Of a DNA stretch of 40,000 nucleotides, positions 19,751 through 30,211 are shown in pieces (position 1 is the first letter of the stretch; every line of letters begins with the position of its first letter). A model generated the notes under the pieces. The model was not told where the DNA came from and made no database searches. It saw nothing but the letters and a program-made list of their open reading frames with translations. The position numbers were made by a program, and so were the translations under genes. Source of the stretch: Linnemannia elongata (lineage: Eukaryota > Mortierellomycota > Mortierellomycetes > Mortierellales > Mortierellaceae); the NCBI GenBank assembly GCA_036320915.1, contig JAXBDG010000012.1, positions 642,501 to 682,500 of the forward strand, in the 5' to 3' direction.

Positions 19751-20207
19751 ATCAGAGGATCTATGGCTATATCGTAAGAACAACGCCCGGGCTATGTGTT
19801 CCCTTCCCTGCCGCCGCATGCGGCAGAAGGGAGGGAGCGCACAGCGAGCATAATCGTCAAAGCAATCTTGCGTGAACTTTTAAGCAAGCACTTCTTTCCC
19901 CTGCTGATCTCTTTTTTTTTGATTGATGATCATACTATGTGTTGCGTCTTTATCCTTTTCCTTTCCTTCACTCCAGATATCTCCTTACTCCACTGGCCAA
20001 CTTTCATGCTCAGGCGCGCGCTCAGGCACACCCCCGAAAATGTTGAAGCACAAGAGAGGCAATCAAGACTGGAGACACACAGCGGGGGCTGGTATGTGCT
20101 TAAGAACAGCCAAGAGCATACGGGCCTGTGGTTGAAAAAATCAAGACGGTGAAGATCATAAGAGAGAGCATCGAAATGAAAACAGCAGCAGACGTTCTCC
20201 TCTCTTC

Positions 20208-20243
20208 TCCCCTTCCCTCCCCTTCCCTCCCCTTCCCTCCCCT
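20208..20243 (-). other. G-quadruplex motif in El1
   Basis: The minus strand reads GGGGAGGGAAGGGGAGGGAA and continues with the same pattern, giving more than four runs of three or more G with 1-2 nt loops. It is also present in El2 (22268-22303) and, altered, in El4 (29425-29474); it is reduced in El3. Confidence 0.65.
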
Positions 20244-20394
20244 CAGCTAACGGGACTGGAGTCTTGACACCAAGAGAGGGCACGATGTCAGACAGGCACG
20301 AGCACTCGAAGAGCACCCCGAAGAGGACCCCCGAAGAGCACCCCCGAAGCGAAGGTGGCCGGACACACAACGCGCACCTCTGGACAGGAAGATA

Positions 20395-20566
20395 TTTCTT
20401 TTTTTCTTTTTTTCCTTTTTTTTTTTTTTTTTTTTCTTTTCTTTTTTTTCTTTCCCCCTCCCTCCTTTTCCTTTCCTTTTTTCCTTTTCTTCTTCTTTTT
20501 CTTTTTCCTTTTCTCTTTCCTTTTCTTTTTCTTTTTCCTTCTCTTTTTCCTTTTCTTTTTCTTTTT
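20395..20566 (+). repeat. Polypyrimidine tract of El1
   Basis: About 170 bases of only C and T on the plus strand, mostly TTTTC and TTTTCC units. Homologous tracts are at 22455-22625, 24175-24413 and 29613-29717. Lys/Arg-rich frames on the other strand are artefacts of this composition. Confidence 0.9.
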
Positions 20567-20795
20567 ACGAACACCGAACAAGCAAGCCCCCGTCGGACCT
20601 TACAACAACACAAAACAGTCACAGTAAATCAATTTCAACTTGGGTCACCCTCACACCCTCACACGCATAACACGACATCCCAGAGTCCCAGAGAACCCAA
20701 AAAAAAAAGGCCAAGAGCCTCCAAGAACCCCACCCCACTCCCACCACGGCGCCAGCACCAGCACCCGTGGCATCGCCCACGGGCACCCTTTCTAG

Positions 20796-22854
20796 TCTCT
20801 ACTATACTAAAAAAATAGTGTTTTTTTGCTAAATCACGTGAGGGCGGAGCCCGAACGAAAGAAAAGAAAATTGTGAGGGCGGAGCCCGAACCAGTATCTT
20901 GCGCGGAGCGCGCCTGCGCGAAGCGCCAGTATTTTGCGCGGAGCGCCAGTACTTTGTGAGGGCGGAGCCCGAGCTATGGCTCCCCTTGCGCGAAGAGCCC
21001 GGAAGAAGAGGGTGTGAGGGCGTAGCCCGAACTAGGGGGGCTATCTTGCGCGGAGCGCGGTGGTATTTTGCGCGAAGCGCCAGTACTTTGTGAGGGCGGA
21101 GCCCGAGCTATGGCTCCCCTTGCGCGAAGAGCACGGAAGAAGAATATGTGAGGGCGTAGCCCGAACTTGGGGGGTTATTTTGCTCAAAGCACCGGTATTT
21201 TGTGAGGGCGGAACCCGAGCTATGGGCCCCCTTGCGCGAAGAGCACGGAAGAAGAGGGTGTGAGGGCGTAGCCCGAACTAAAGGAACAATCACGGCCAAA
21301 GTGCCAGAATTTTGTGAGGGCGTAGCCCGAACCAGGGGACCTATCTTGCCCAAAGCACAACCAGCAAGGGTATCCTGCTGGAAGCGCACGGAAGAAGAGG
21401 GTGTGAGGGCGTAGCCCGAACTAAAGGAACAATCACGGCCGAAGTGCCAGTATTTTGTGAGGGCGTAGCCTGAACCAGGGGGACTATCTTGCCCAAAACG
21501 CCCATATTTTGTGAGGGCGAAGCCCGAACCAGTATCTTGCGCAAATTGCACGGAAGAAGAGGATGTGAGGGCGTAGCCCGAACTAAAGGAACAGTCAAGG
21601 CCAAAGTGCCAGTATTTTGTGAGGGCGTAGCCCGAGCTGTGTGAACCTTGGCACCGGCTGCGGCAAAATGGATGGAGTGCTTTAGCGCGACCATCAAGGT
21701 CATCTTGCGCGAAGCGCGCGGGGAAGAAGAAGGTGTGAGGGCATAGCCCGAACCAGATGCACTAACTTGCGCGAAGCGCGCTCACGGAAGAGGATGAGGG
21801 CGTAGCCCGAATCAGAGGATCTATGGCTATATCGTAAGAACAACGCCCGGGCTATGTGTTCCCTTCCCTGCCGCCGCATGCGGCAGAAGGGAGGGAGCGC
21901 ACAGCGAGCATAATCGTCAAAGCAATCTTGCGTGAACTTTTAAGCAAGCACTTCTTTCCCCTGCTGATCTCTTTTTTTTTGATTGATGATCATACTATGT
22001 GTTGCGTCTTTATCCTTTTCCTTTCCTTCACTCCAGATATCTCCTTACTCCACTGGCCAACTTTCATGCTCAGGCGCGCGCTCAGGCACACCCCCGAAAA
22101 TGTTGAAGCACAAGAGAGGCAATCAAGACTGGAGACACACAGCGGGGGCTGGTATGTGCTTAAGAACAGCCAAGAGCATACGGGCCTGTGGTTGAAAAAA
22201 TCAAGACGGTGAAGATCATAAGAGAGAGCATCGAAATGAAAACAGCAGCAGACGTTCTCCTCTCTTCTCCCCTTCCCTCCCCTTCCCTCCCCTTCCCTCC
22301 CCTCAGCTAACGGGACTGGAGTCTTGACACCAAGAGAGGGCACGATGTCAGACAGGCACGAGCACTCGAAGAGCACCCCGAAGAGGACCCCCGAAGAGCA
22401 CCCCCGAAGCGAAGGTGGCCGGACACACAACGCGCACCTCTGGACAGGAAGATATTTCTTTTTTTCTTTTTTTCCTTTTTTTTTTTTTTTTTTTCTTTTC
22501 TTTTTTTTCTTTCCCCCTCCCTCCTTTTCCTTTCCTTTTTTCCTTTTCTTCTTCTTTTTCTTTTTCCTTTTCTCTTTCCTTTTCTTTTTCTTTTTCCTTC
22601 TCTTTTTCCTTTTCTTTTTCTTTTTACGAACACCGAACAAGCAAGCCCCCGTCGGACCTTACAACAACACAAAACAGTCACAGTAAATCAATTTCAACTT
22701 GGGTCACCCTCACACCCTCACACGCATAACACGACATCCCAGAGTCCCAGAGAACCCAAAAAAAAAAGGCCAAGAGCCTCCAAGAACCCCACCCCACTCC
22801 CACCACGGCGCCAGCACCAGCACCCGTGGCATCGCCCACGGGCACCCTTTCTAG
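20796..22854 (+). mobile_element. Non-autonomous Helitron El2 (2059 bp)
   Basis: Starts TCTCTACTATACTA directly after the CTAG of El1 and ends with the same hairpin plus CTAG. It appears identical to El1 apart from homopolymer length changes, so the duplication is recent. Contents are as in El1: hairpin array 20842-21810, G-quadruplex 22268-22303, pyrimidine tract 22455-22625. Confidence 0.9.
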
Positions 22855-24642
22855 TCTCTACTATATTAAAAAAATAGTGTTTTTTCTAAATCACGTGAGG
22901 GCGGAGCCCGAACGAAAGAAAAAGAAAATTGTGAGGGCGGAGCCCGAACCAGTGTCTTGCGCGAAGCGCCAGTATTTTGCGCGGAGCGCCAGTACTTTGT
23001 GAGGGCGGAGCCCGAGCTATGGCTCCCCTTGCGCGAAGAGCACGGAAGAAGAATATGTGAGGGCGTAGCCCGAACCAGGGGGGCTATCTTGCGCGGAGCG
23101 CGGTGGTATTTTGCGCGAAGAGCACGGAAGAAGAAGATGTGAGGGCGTAGCCCGAATTTGGGGGGTTATTTTGCTCAAAGCACCGGTATTTTGTGAGGGC
23201 GGAGCCCGAGCTATGGGCCCCCTTGCGCGAAGTGCACGGAAGAAGAGGGTGTGAGGGCGTAGCCCGAACTAAAGGAACAATCACGGGCAAAGTGCCAGTA
23301 TTTTGTGAGGGCGTAGCCCGAACCAGGGAAACTATCTTGCCCAAAGCGCGACCAGCAAGGGCATCCTGCTGGAAGCGCACGGAAGAAGAGGGTGTGAGGG
23401 CGTAGCCCGAACTAAAGGAACAATCACGGCCAAAGTGTCAGTATTTTGTGAGGGTGTAACCCGAACCAGGGAACTATCTTGCCCAAAGCGCCGGTATTTT
23501 GTGAGGGCGAAGCCCGAGCTATATGACCTTTGGCACCAGTATTCTGTGAGCACAGCGCGCTGACAGAAAAAGATGAGGGCGTAGCCCGAATCAGAGGATA
23601 TATGGCTATATTGTAAGAACAACGCCCGGGCTATGTGTTCCCTTCCCTGCCGCCGCATGCGGCAGAAGGGAGGGAGCGCACAGCGAGAACAATCATCAAA
23701 GCAATCTTGCGTGAACTTTTATGCAAGCACTTCTTTCCCCTGTTGACATCTTTTTTTCGATTATGATCATACTATGTGTTGCGTCTTTTCCTTTTCCTTT
23801 CCTTCACTCCAGATATCCCCTTACTCCACTGGCCAACTTTCATGCTCAGGCGCGCGCTCAGGCACACCCCCGAAAATGTTAAAGCACAAGAGAGGCAATC
23901 AACACTGGAGACACACAGCGAGGGCTGGTACATGCTTAAGAACAGCCAAGAGCATACGGACCTGTCGTTGAAAAAATCAAAACCGTGAAGATCATAAGAG
24001 AGACCATCGAAATGGAATCAGCAGCAGACCCTCCCTCAGCTAACGGGACTGCAGTCTTGACGCCAAGAGAGGGCACGATGTCAGACAGGCACGAGCACTC
24101 GAAGAGCACCCCGAAGAGTACCCCCGAAGCGAAGGTGGCCGGACACACAACGCGCACCTCTGGACACGGAAGATATTTTTTTTTTTCTTTTTTGTTTTTT
24201 CTTTCCCCCTCCCCCCTTTTCCTTTTCTTTTTTCCTTTTCTTCTTCTTTTTCCCTTTTCTTCTTCTTTTTTCCTTTTCTTCTTCTTTTTCCCTTTTCTTC
24301 TTCTTTTTTCTTTTTCTTCTTCTTTTTTCCTTTTCTTCTTCTTTTTTCCTTTTCTTCTTCTTTTTTCCTTTTCTTCTTTTTCTTTTTCCTTTTCTCTTTC
24401 CTTTCTTCTTTTTACGAACCCCGAACAAGCAAGCCCCTGTCGGAACTTACAGCAACACAAAACAGTCACATTAAATCATTTTCAATTTGGGTCACCCTCA
24501 CAGCCCTCACACGCATAACACGACATCCCAGAGTCCCAGAGAACCCAAAAAAAAAGACCAAGAGCCTCCAAGAACCCCACCCCACTCCCACCACGGCACC
24601 AGCACCAGCACCCGTGGCATCGCCCACGGGCACCCTTTCTAG
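22855..24642 (+). mobile_element. Non-autonomous Helitron El3 (1788 bp)
   Basis: Starts TCTCTACTATATTA directly after the CTAG of El2 and ends with the same hairpin plus CTAG. It is diverged from El1/El2, with a shorter hairpin array (22898-23590, about 12 GGGC-GNA-GCCC units) and a longer pyrimidine tract (24175-24413) built of TTTTCTTCTTC units. No coding capacity. Confidence 0.9.
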
Positions 24643-24865
24643 TCCCTTATATTAAATGAGAAGAGTCGTTTATCACATGATATACGCTGAAATTTTCTAT
24701 AATTGCATAGTTGCACGCGGTCAATGCTCAACATCATGCTATCGATGAGATCTCCCCTTTCTTTTTTCACCCACTGTTACATTTTTCGCCCACCTCCTTC
24801 ACTTTTACAACAACAACAACAACAACAAGAACAACAACAGAAGCAAACATCCACCAGCATCAGCA

Positions 24866-25070
24866 TGGCATGGACAGACATGAGGAAGCAGCATGGCAAG
24901 GACAGACATGAGGAAGCAGCATGGCATAGATAGACATGAGGGAACAGGCACGGACAGACATGAGAATGCAGCATGGCATGGACAGACATGAGAATGCAGC
25001 ATGGCATGGACAGACATGAGGGAACAGCATGGCATGGACAGACATGAGAAGGCAGCATGGCATCACACAC
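24866..25070 (+). repeat. CAGCATGGCATGGACAGACA repeats
   Basis: About seven tandem units of 24-33 bp ending in TGAG. They are preceded by a (CAA)n microsatellite at 24808-24836. Cys/His-rich frames on the other strand are artefacts. Confidence 0.8.
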
Positions 25071-25527
25071 GCAGAGGACAGCACGGCATGAACGGCAACG
25101 AGGACGTAGATTGGCATCGACAAACGTGAAGACGCGAGCACTTAAACCACAAGGATAGCAAGAAGACACCACACACTATTCTACTGAACATGATCAATGA
25201 ACAGCAATTTAACGGTATGTGTTGGCCTAAAAAGAGTGTAAAGGTTGTGTTGTTTCTTCTTTAGAAAAGCGTCTCACAATTATATTACAGTATGTTGCAT
25301 CTCAATGTCTGTTCCACTCGCTTCGCTCTCATCATTCTTTACAAAGGGGCAGTTCTTAGTCCTCATGTATATCCGTATAGGGATCAATAAAGGCACCCCA
25401 GCTTCTTTCTCACCATTTTCTGTTCCCCAGATGTTTTACATACTACCAGTATCAGTTCCAATTTCTCTTGCTCTTTGGCCACATTTTGACACATCTTCCA
25501 CAGTCTCAACCTTTATCTTCTTCAAAA

Positions 25528-25908
25528 ATGGGCAAACCATCCACGTCTATTTCTACCTGTACCCGTTCTACCGCTGCTGCCGTCGCGAAGTAAGTCTTTA
25601 TGCAGCTATGTTCATTTTTATGCTCATTTCTGCTTATCCCTCAACTTCAGTTTATTTTTCCTACATATCGTAGGCAACAGTCCTCTTTGAGCGTCAAGAT
25701 CCTTGGTTGGGCGACTGCGGCGCATGGTAAAGCGCTCGCTACCCTTAAGAAAAACAGGCGCTACAACACAGAGGAGGCACACAACGACAATGCAACTACC
25801 ATGAATGTGACTGATTCACCCCTGATGTTCCCACTAACCTTTGGCAGACAATCAAGTACAGTTGCTCATATCACTGTCGAGATATGTTCTTTGCTCTCTG
25901 CGGTGTAA
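25528..25908 (+). pseudogene. Spliced gene fragment carried by Helitron B
   Basis: ATG at 25528, first exon MGKPSTSISTCTRSTAAAVA, donor GTAAGT (25590), acceptor ATCGTAG (about 25673), second exon through NATTMNVTDSPLMFPLTFG into a decayed AHITVEICS Helitron Rep block and a TAA at 25906. It would make about 98 residues if spliced. The same structure in A shows the exons travelled with the Helitron. A further coding-looking Ser/Thr/Ala-rich segment with a GTAAGT donor lies at 26133-26290. Function unknown. Confidence 0.45.
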
Positions 25909-26389
25909 TCTTTGTAAAAGTACATCCATAAGGCACGCCTTTTGTACTTGCGTTTTTTTTCTTTCTTTTTTATCAATGCAGAAGAAGAAACAATGGTCTC
26001 GCAGCACAAAAGTCAAAGCATCAATGGACTTACATTTTCATTTTTTTTTTTTCATCTTTAAAAGGACCGGACAGAGCAAGGACCGGTCTCGAAAATTGAA
26101 GTGTCTTCTGTTTGCCTTCACTGGCCAAACCTCATCGTCGTCTTCTGCATCCGCCAGTACCAGTACCAGCGCCGCCACAGCCACCGCAACAAGCCCTAAC
26201 TCCGCTGCAACTACCGCTACTGGGTCCAGCACCGCTACCACAGGTCGAGGCTCAATCAGTGCAGACCCAAAAAAAAATGAAGCAAGCATGTAAGTATTTC
26301 GTTAGAGCATTTTTTTCTAAAGTCTGGCCATTGCAACCCCTTGCTTTTCTCACTTTCTTCTTTATTTTTTTTACCGTCGTTTGTATATT

Positions 26390-26578
26390 AGGACCCTCCA
26401 TGCAACGAGATTCGCGAATTTCGCGATAAGAGATGCCTTACTGCCTATGAGTGTATGTGGCGCATTCTCGGATATCCTTTACACGGCCATTCGTCTGCTG
26501 TGCAACGTATGCAGGTCCATCTCCCAGGCTAGCACAGCGCCACCTGTAATAAATACGCGGATCTACGTCATGTTTCCC

Positions 26579-26625
<47 letters not shown>

Positions 26626-27420
26626 AATTGGGTGAAAGCAAGGAGCAGACATTTTCCTTTGATGTCTGTGATGATTATATCAAGATTCCCTACAATATTA
26701 TTTTCACGCCACATGGACCCAACCACAGCAACAAGCACGAGATCCAACTTATCCGCACCATATACTCTAATATCTCCAACGGCAACTTTGCACCTCAAGA
26801 CATCAGACTGACCTCTATCTTGACAACACTGAACAAGGATGTCAGTCATATGAACGACCTCGCGACCACATTATTTCCTGGCGAGGCAACAGAGTACCTT
26901 GGCCTAACTCGACTCCAGATTCAGATACCAACGGGGTTGCCAACTATCCTACGGAGTATCTCAACTCTTTGGAGCGCAGTGGATTACCTCCCTACAAGCT
27001 GGTGCTGAAAGTAGGCATGCCAATCATTCTCCTCCGAAACTTGGACCTAAGGAAAGGACTTTGCAACGGAACTCGGTTGATCGTCCGCCGCCTTAAGCCA
27101 GGCTGCAGCATGGCAACCAACCTGACTGGACCTTTTGCCACCGACCTGGTCTTCACCCCACGAGTGCCTATTTTAACAACAGATGACAAGTCCTCCTCGA
27201 TCACATTTAAAGATGACAGTTCCTGGTCAGGCTATCTTTACCCTGACGATCAAAAAGTCCCAGGGGGAGACCCTTGAAAATGTCGGACTCTATCTCCCTA
27301 CTCCTGTGTTCACACATGGACAGCTTTATGTCGCCCTTTCTCGATGGACAGACGAAAAAAAATCACAAGGTTCTTTTCATCAATGGCAGCATCCCCGTCG
27401 TTGAAGTCATATACACTAGA
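26390..27420 (+). pseudogene. Helitron helicase remnant with deleted core
   Basis: Opens with the same lead-in as A (AYECMWRILGYPLHGHSSAV in the correct frame), then stops at T40 (26581-26620). It resumes at GESKEQTFSFD and runs through the C-terminal helicase blocks to HGQLYVALSR near 27330, with several frameshifts. Walker A and B, present in A, are missing. Non-functional. Confidence 0.85.
26581..26620 (+). repeat. T40 homopolymer
   Basis: Forty uninterrupted T residues at the point where element A has about 800 bp of helicase core. Its exact length is likely to be uncertain in the assembly. Confidence 0.9.
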
Positions 27421-28431
27421 TGCGTTGTCTACAAGAGAGCATAACATATAGCATGGAATCGATCAAAAAGGTATTTATATTTTGGAATAGCTCATACATT
27501 ACACGTCCATTTTCTTCTTTTCATCATTGGTTAGCAAGCCAGTTGCACGGTAGCCCCTTTCACCCCTTTTGCTGGCTTACAATTTTTCCCAAATAAATTT
27601 TTCCCATTTTATAGTCAAAATAAATGCAAAATGAACGAGGAAAAACCCCAGCTCGGCAACATCTCTAGCACCTAAACACCAAAGGTAGGGAATGGAGAAA
27701 ACGGTTCAGCTCCCGCGGCGTAGCCGCGGGCACCTGCTAGTCTCTACTATATTAAAAAAATATCACTTTTGCTAAATCACGTGAGGGCGGAGCCCGAACG
27801 AAAGAAAAGAAAATTGTGAGGGCGGAGCCCGAACCAGTATCTTGCGCGGAGCGCGGTGGTATTTTGCGCGAAGCGCCAGTACTTTGTGAGGGCGGAGCCC
27901 GAGCTATGGCTCCCCTTGCGCGAAGTGAACGGAAGAAGAAGGTGTGAGGGCGTAGCCCGAACCAGGGGGTATCTTGCCCAAAGCGCCGGTATTTTGTGAG
28001 GGCGGAGCCCGAGCTATGGGCCCCCTTGCGCGAAGTGCACGGAAGAAGAGGGTGTGAGGGCGTAGCCCGAACTAAAGGAGCAATCACGGCCGAAGTGCCA
28101 GTATTTTGTGAGGGCGTAGCCTGAACCAGGGGGACTATCTTGCCCAAAACGCCCATATTTTGTGAGGGCGAACCCCGAACCAGTATCTTGCGCAAATTGC
28201 ACGGAAGAAGAGGATGTGAGGGCGTAGCCCGAACTAAAGGAACAGTCAAGGCCAAAGTGCCAGTATTTTGTGAGGGCGTAGCCCGAGCTGTGTGAACCTT
28301 GGCGCCGGCTGCGGCAAAATGGATGGAGTGCTTTAGCGCGACCATCAAGGTCATCTTGCGCGAAGCGCGCGGGGAAGAAGAAGATGTGAGGGCATAGCCC
28401 GAACCAGATGCACTAACTTGCGCGAAGCGCC

Positions 28432-28913
28432 TGCGACGATCTGACAGGACTCGGAAGGGTGTGTGTGTCTTTTTGATATGTTTTATTAGAGAAGAATATA
28501 GTGGAGGAGAAACAGGCAAAGAAGGGAGTGTGCAGGGAACAGAGGGAACAGGAAACAGAAGGGAGGGGTGAATGTGAATTGCAGACTGGGGAACAAGATA
28601 GGGGGACAAGGGGTCTATTTATGTTAGTGATCAGATGAACAGAAGGAGCAGGGCTTAGAACTGGGACGGGGCTGGGGTCATAGGCAGGGCTTGGATCATA
28701 AGGCGGGGCTTGGGTCCTTGGCTGGGGCTTGGGTCCTTGGCTGGGGCTTGGGGTCTTTGGTTAGAGCTTGGAGTGTATAGTTGGTGGTAGAAATCATGTG
28801 GCGACGCCGGAGCCACTAAAGTCTGAAGACGCGTTCAAGTTCACAGGCGAAGACATAACTTGACGTAAACTGGAAACCGGGGCCAGGAACCGGTTCCAGG
28901 GCAAAACGTGGCA
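28432..28913. mobile_element. Solo LTR (482 bp)
   Basis: Begins TGCGAC and ends GTGGCA (inverted TGC-AC/GT-GCA ends, TG...CA rule). It is flanked by the exact 5-bp direct repeat GCGCC at 28427-28431 and 28914-28918. It interrupts the El4 hairpin array. Inside are TCTATTTATG (TATA-like) and GGGGCTTGGGTCCTTGGCT repeats. No coding region; this is the usual product of LTR-LTR recombination. The parent family is unknown. Confidence 0.78.
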
Positions 28914-29939
28914 GCGCCTGTATGCTATGAGCGCAGCGCGCTCACGGAAGAGGATGAGGGCGTAGCCCGAATCAGAGGATCTATGGCTATATTGTAAGAA
29001 CAACGCCCGGGCTATGTGTTCCCTTCCCTGCCGCCGCATGCGGCAGAAGGGAGGGAGCGCACAGCGAGCACAATCGTCAAAGCAATCTTGCGTGAACTTT
29101 TAAGCAAGCACTTCTTTCCCCTGCTGATCTCTTTTTTTTTGATTGATGATCACACTATGTGTTGCGTCTTGATCCTTTTCCTCTCCTTCACTCCAGATAT
29201 CTCCTTACTCCACTGGCCAACTTTCATGCTCAGGCGCGCGCTCAGGCACGCCCCTGAAAATATTAAAGCACAGGAGAGGCAATCAAGACTGGAGACTCAC
29301 AGCGGGGGCTGGTATGTGCTTAAGAACAGCCAAGAGCATACGGGCCTGTGGTTGGAAAAATCAAGACGGTGAAGATCATAAGAGAGAGCATCGAAATGAA
29401 AACAGCAGCAGACGTTCTCCTCTCTTCTCCCCCTCCCTCTTCTCCCCCTCCCTCTTCTCCCCTTCCCTCCCCTCAGCTAACGGGACAGCAGTCTTGACGC
29501 CAAGAGAGGGCACGATGTCAGACAGGCACGAGCACTCGAAGAGCACCCCGAAGAGTACCCCCGAAGCGAAGGTGGCCGGACACACAACGCGCACCTCTGG
29601 ACACGGAAGATATTTTTTTTTTTCTTTTTTGTTTTTTCTTTCCCCCTCCCCCCTTTTCCTTTTCTTTTTTCCTTTTCTTCTTTTTCTTTTTCCTTTTCTC
29701 TTTCCTTTCTTCTTTTTACGAACCCCGAACAAGCAAGCCCCTGTCGGAACTTACAGCAACACAAAACAGTCACATTAAATCATTTTCAATTTGGGTCACC
29801 CTCACACCCCTCACACGCATAACACGACATCCCAGAGTCCCAGAGAACCCAGAATAACAAGCGCTGAAAATAAGGAAGCGAAACAATTTCCAAATTTGGG
29901 CAAAAAAATAATTAAGGGTTGCCATAAAAGGATATGTCT

Positions 29940-29970
29940 GCACTTGATTTTCCATAGGAAAAACAAGTGC
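29940..29970. other. 31-bp palindrome, candidate recombinase site
   Basis: GCACTTGATTTTCC, spacer ATA, GGAAAAACAAGTGC: the arms match at 13 of 14 positions. It lies 88 bp inside the left end of the recombinase element. Tyrosine recombinases typically bind inverted 11-14 bp arms around a short core. Confidence 0.6.
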
Positions 29971-29992
29971 TCCCTTCTGTGTGACTGTGTGA

Positions 29993-30023
29993 ATAGTTGG
30001 TTTTCCGCTGGAAAATCAAGTGC
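29993..30023. other. Second, weaker palindrome of the same kind
   Basis: The right arm GGAAAATCAAGTGC (30010-30023) is the consensus. The left arm matches its inverse at 10 of 14 positions, with spacer GCT. Both palindromes are followed by TCCC. Confidence 0.55.
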
Positions 30024-30211
30024 TCCCGCAAGGTACCCCACCACTCTCGTTCATATTCGCGTCTGTTCATGTTTTTTTTACATGTCCTTGCAATCGTGTC
30101 GCTGTCCTAGTATCCATACTTCGCCACCATTCCCCCTTGCCCTCCTTCTATCGCTGCCCTGTTTCTTAACATACTATATTCACTTTATTTCTTTCTAATA
30201 ATATTTTGATA

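Larger units (their letters stand above)
18735..20795 (+). mobile_element. Non-autonomous Helitron El1 (2061 bp)
   Basis: The 5' end TCTCTACTATACTA is preceded by A. The 3' end has the hairpin CCCGTGGCATCGCCCACGGG, then CACCCTTT and CTAG. This is the Helitron pattern of TC start, hairpin and CTRR end without terminal inverted repeats. In order it contains an E-box CACGTG, a mini-hairpin array (18782-19750), a CCGCATGCGG palindrome, a G-quadruplex motif and a 170-bp pyrimidine tract. It encodes no Rep or helicase, so it depends on another element. Confidence 0.9.
24643..27740 (+). mobile_element. Helitron B, decayed (3098 bp)
   Basis: Starts TCCCTTATATTAAATG directly after the CTAG of El3 and ends with hairpin CCCGCGGCGTAGCCGCGGG, CACCTG and CTAG, the same terminus as element A. 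It is collinear with A in the other orientation: CAA microsatellite, CATGGCATGGACAGACATGA repeats, captured exons, helicase remnants. The middle of its helicase is missing and replaced by 40 T. Confidence 0.88.

Noticed and set aside
19930..20622. Lys/Arg-rich and Phe-rich frames across the pyrimidine tracts
   Set aside because: They are translations of low-complexity C/T DNA. The same applies at 21990-22686, 23936-24518 and 29376-29778.
24777..25172. Cys/His-rich frames on the minus strand of the CATGGCATGG repeats
   Set aside because: Repeat translations in several frames, without conserved spacing of a metal-binding domain, and not preserved in element A.
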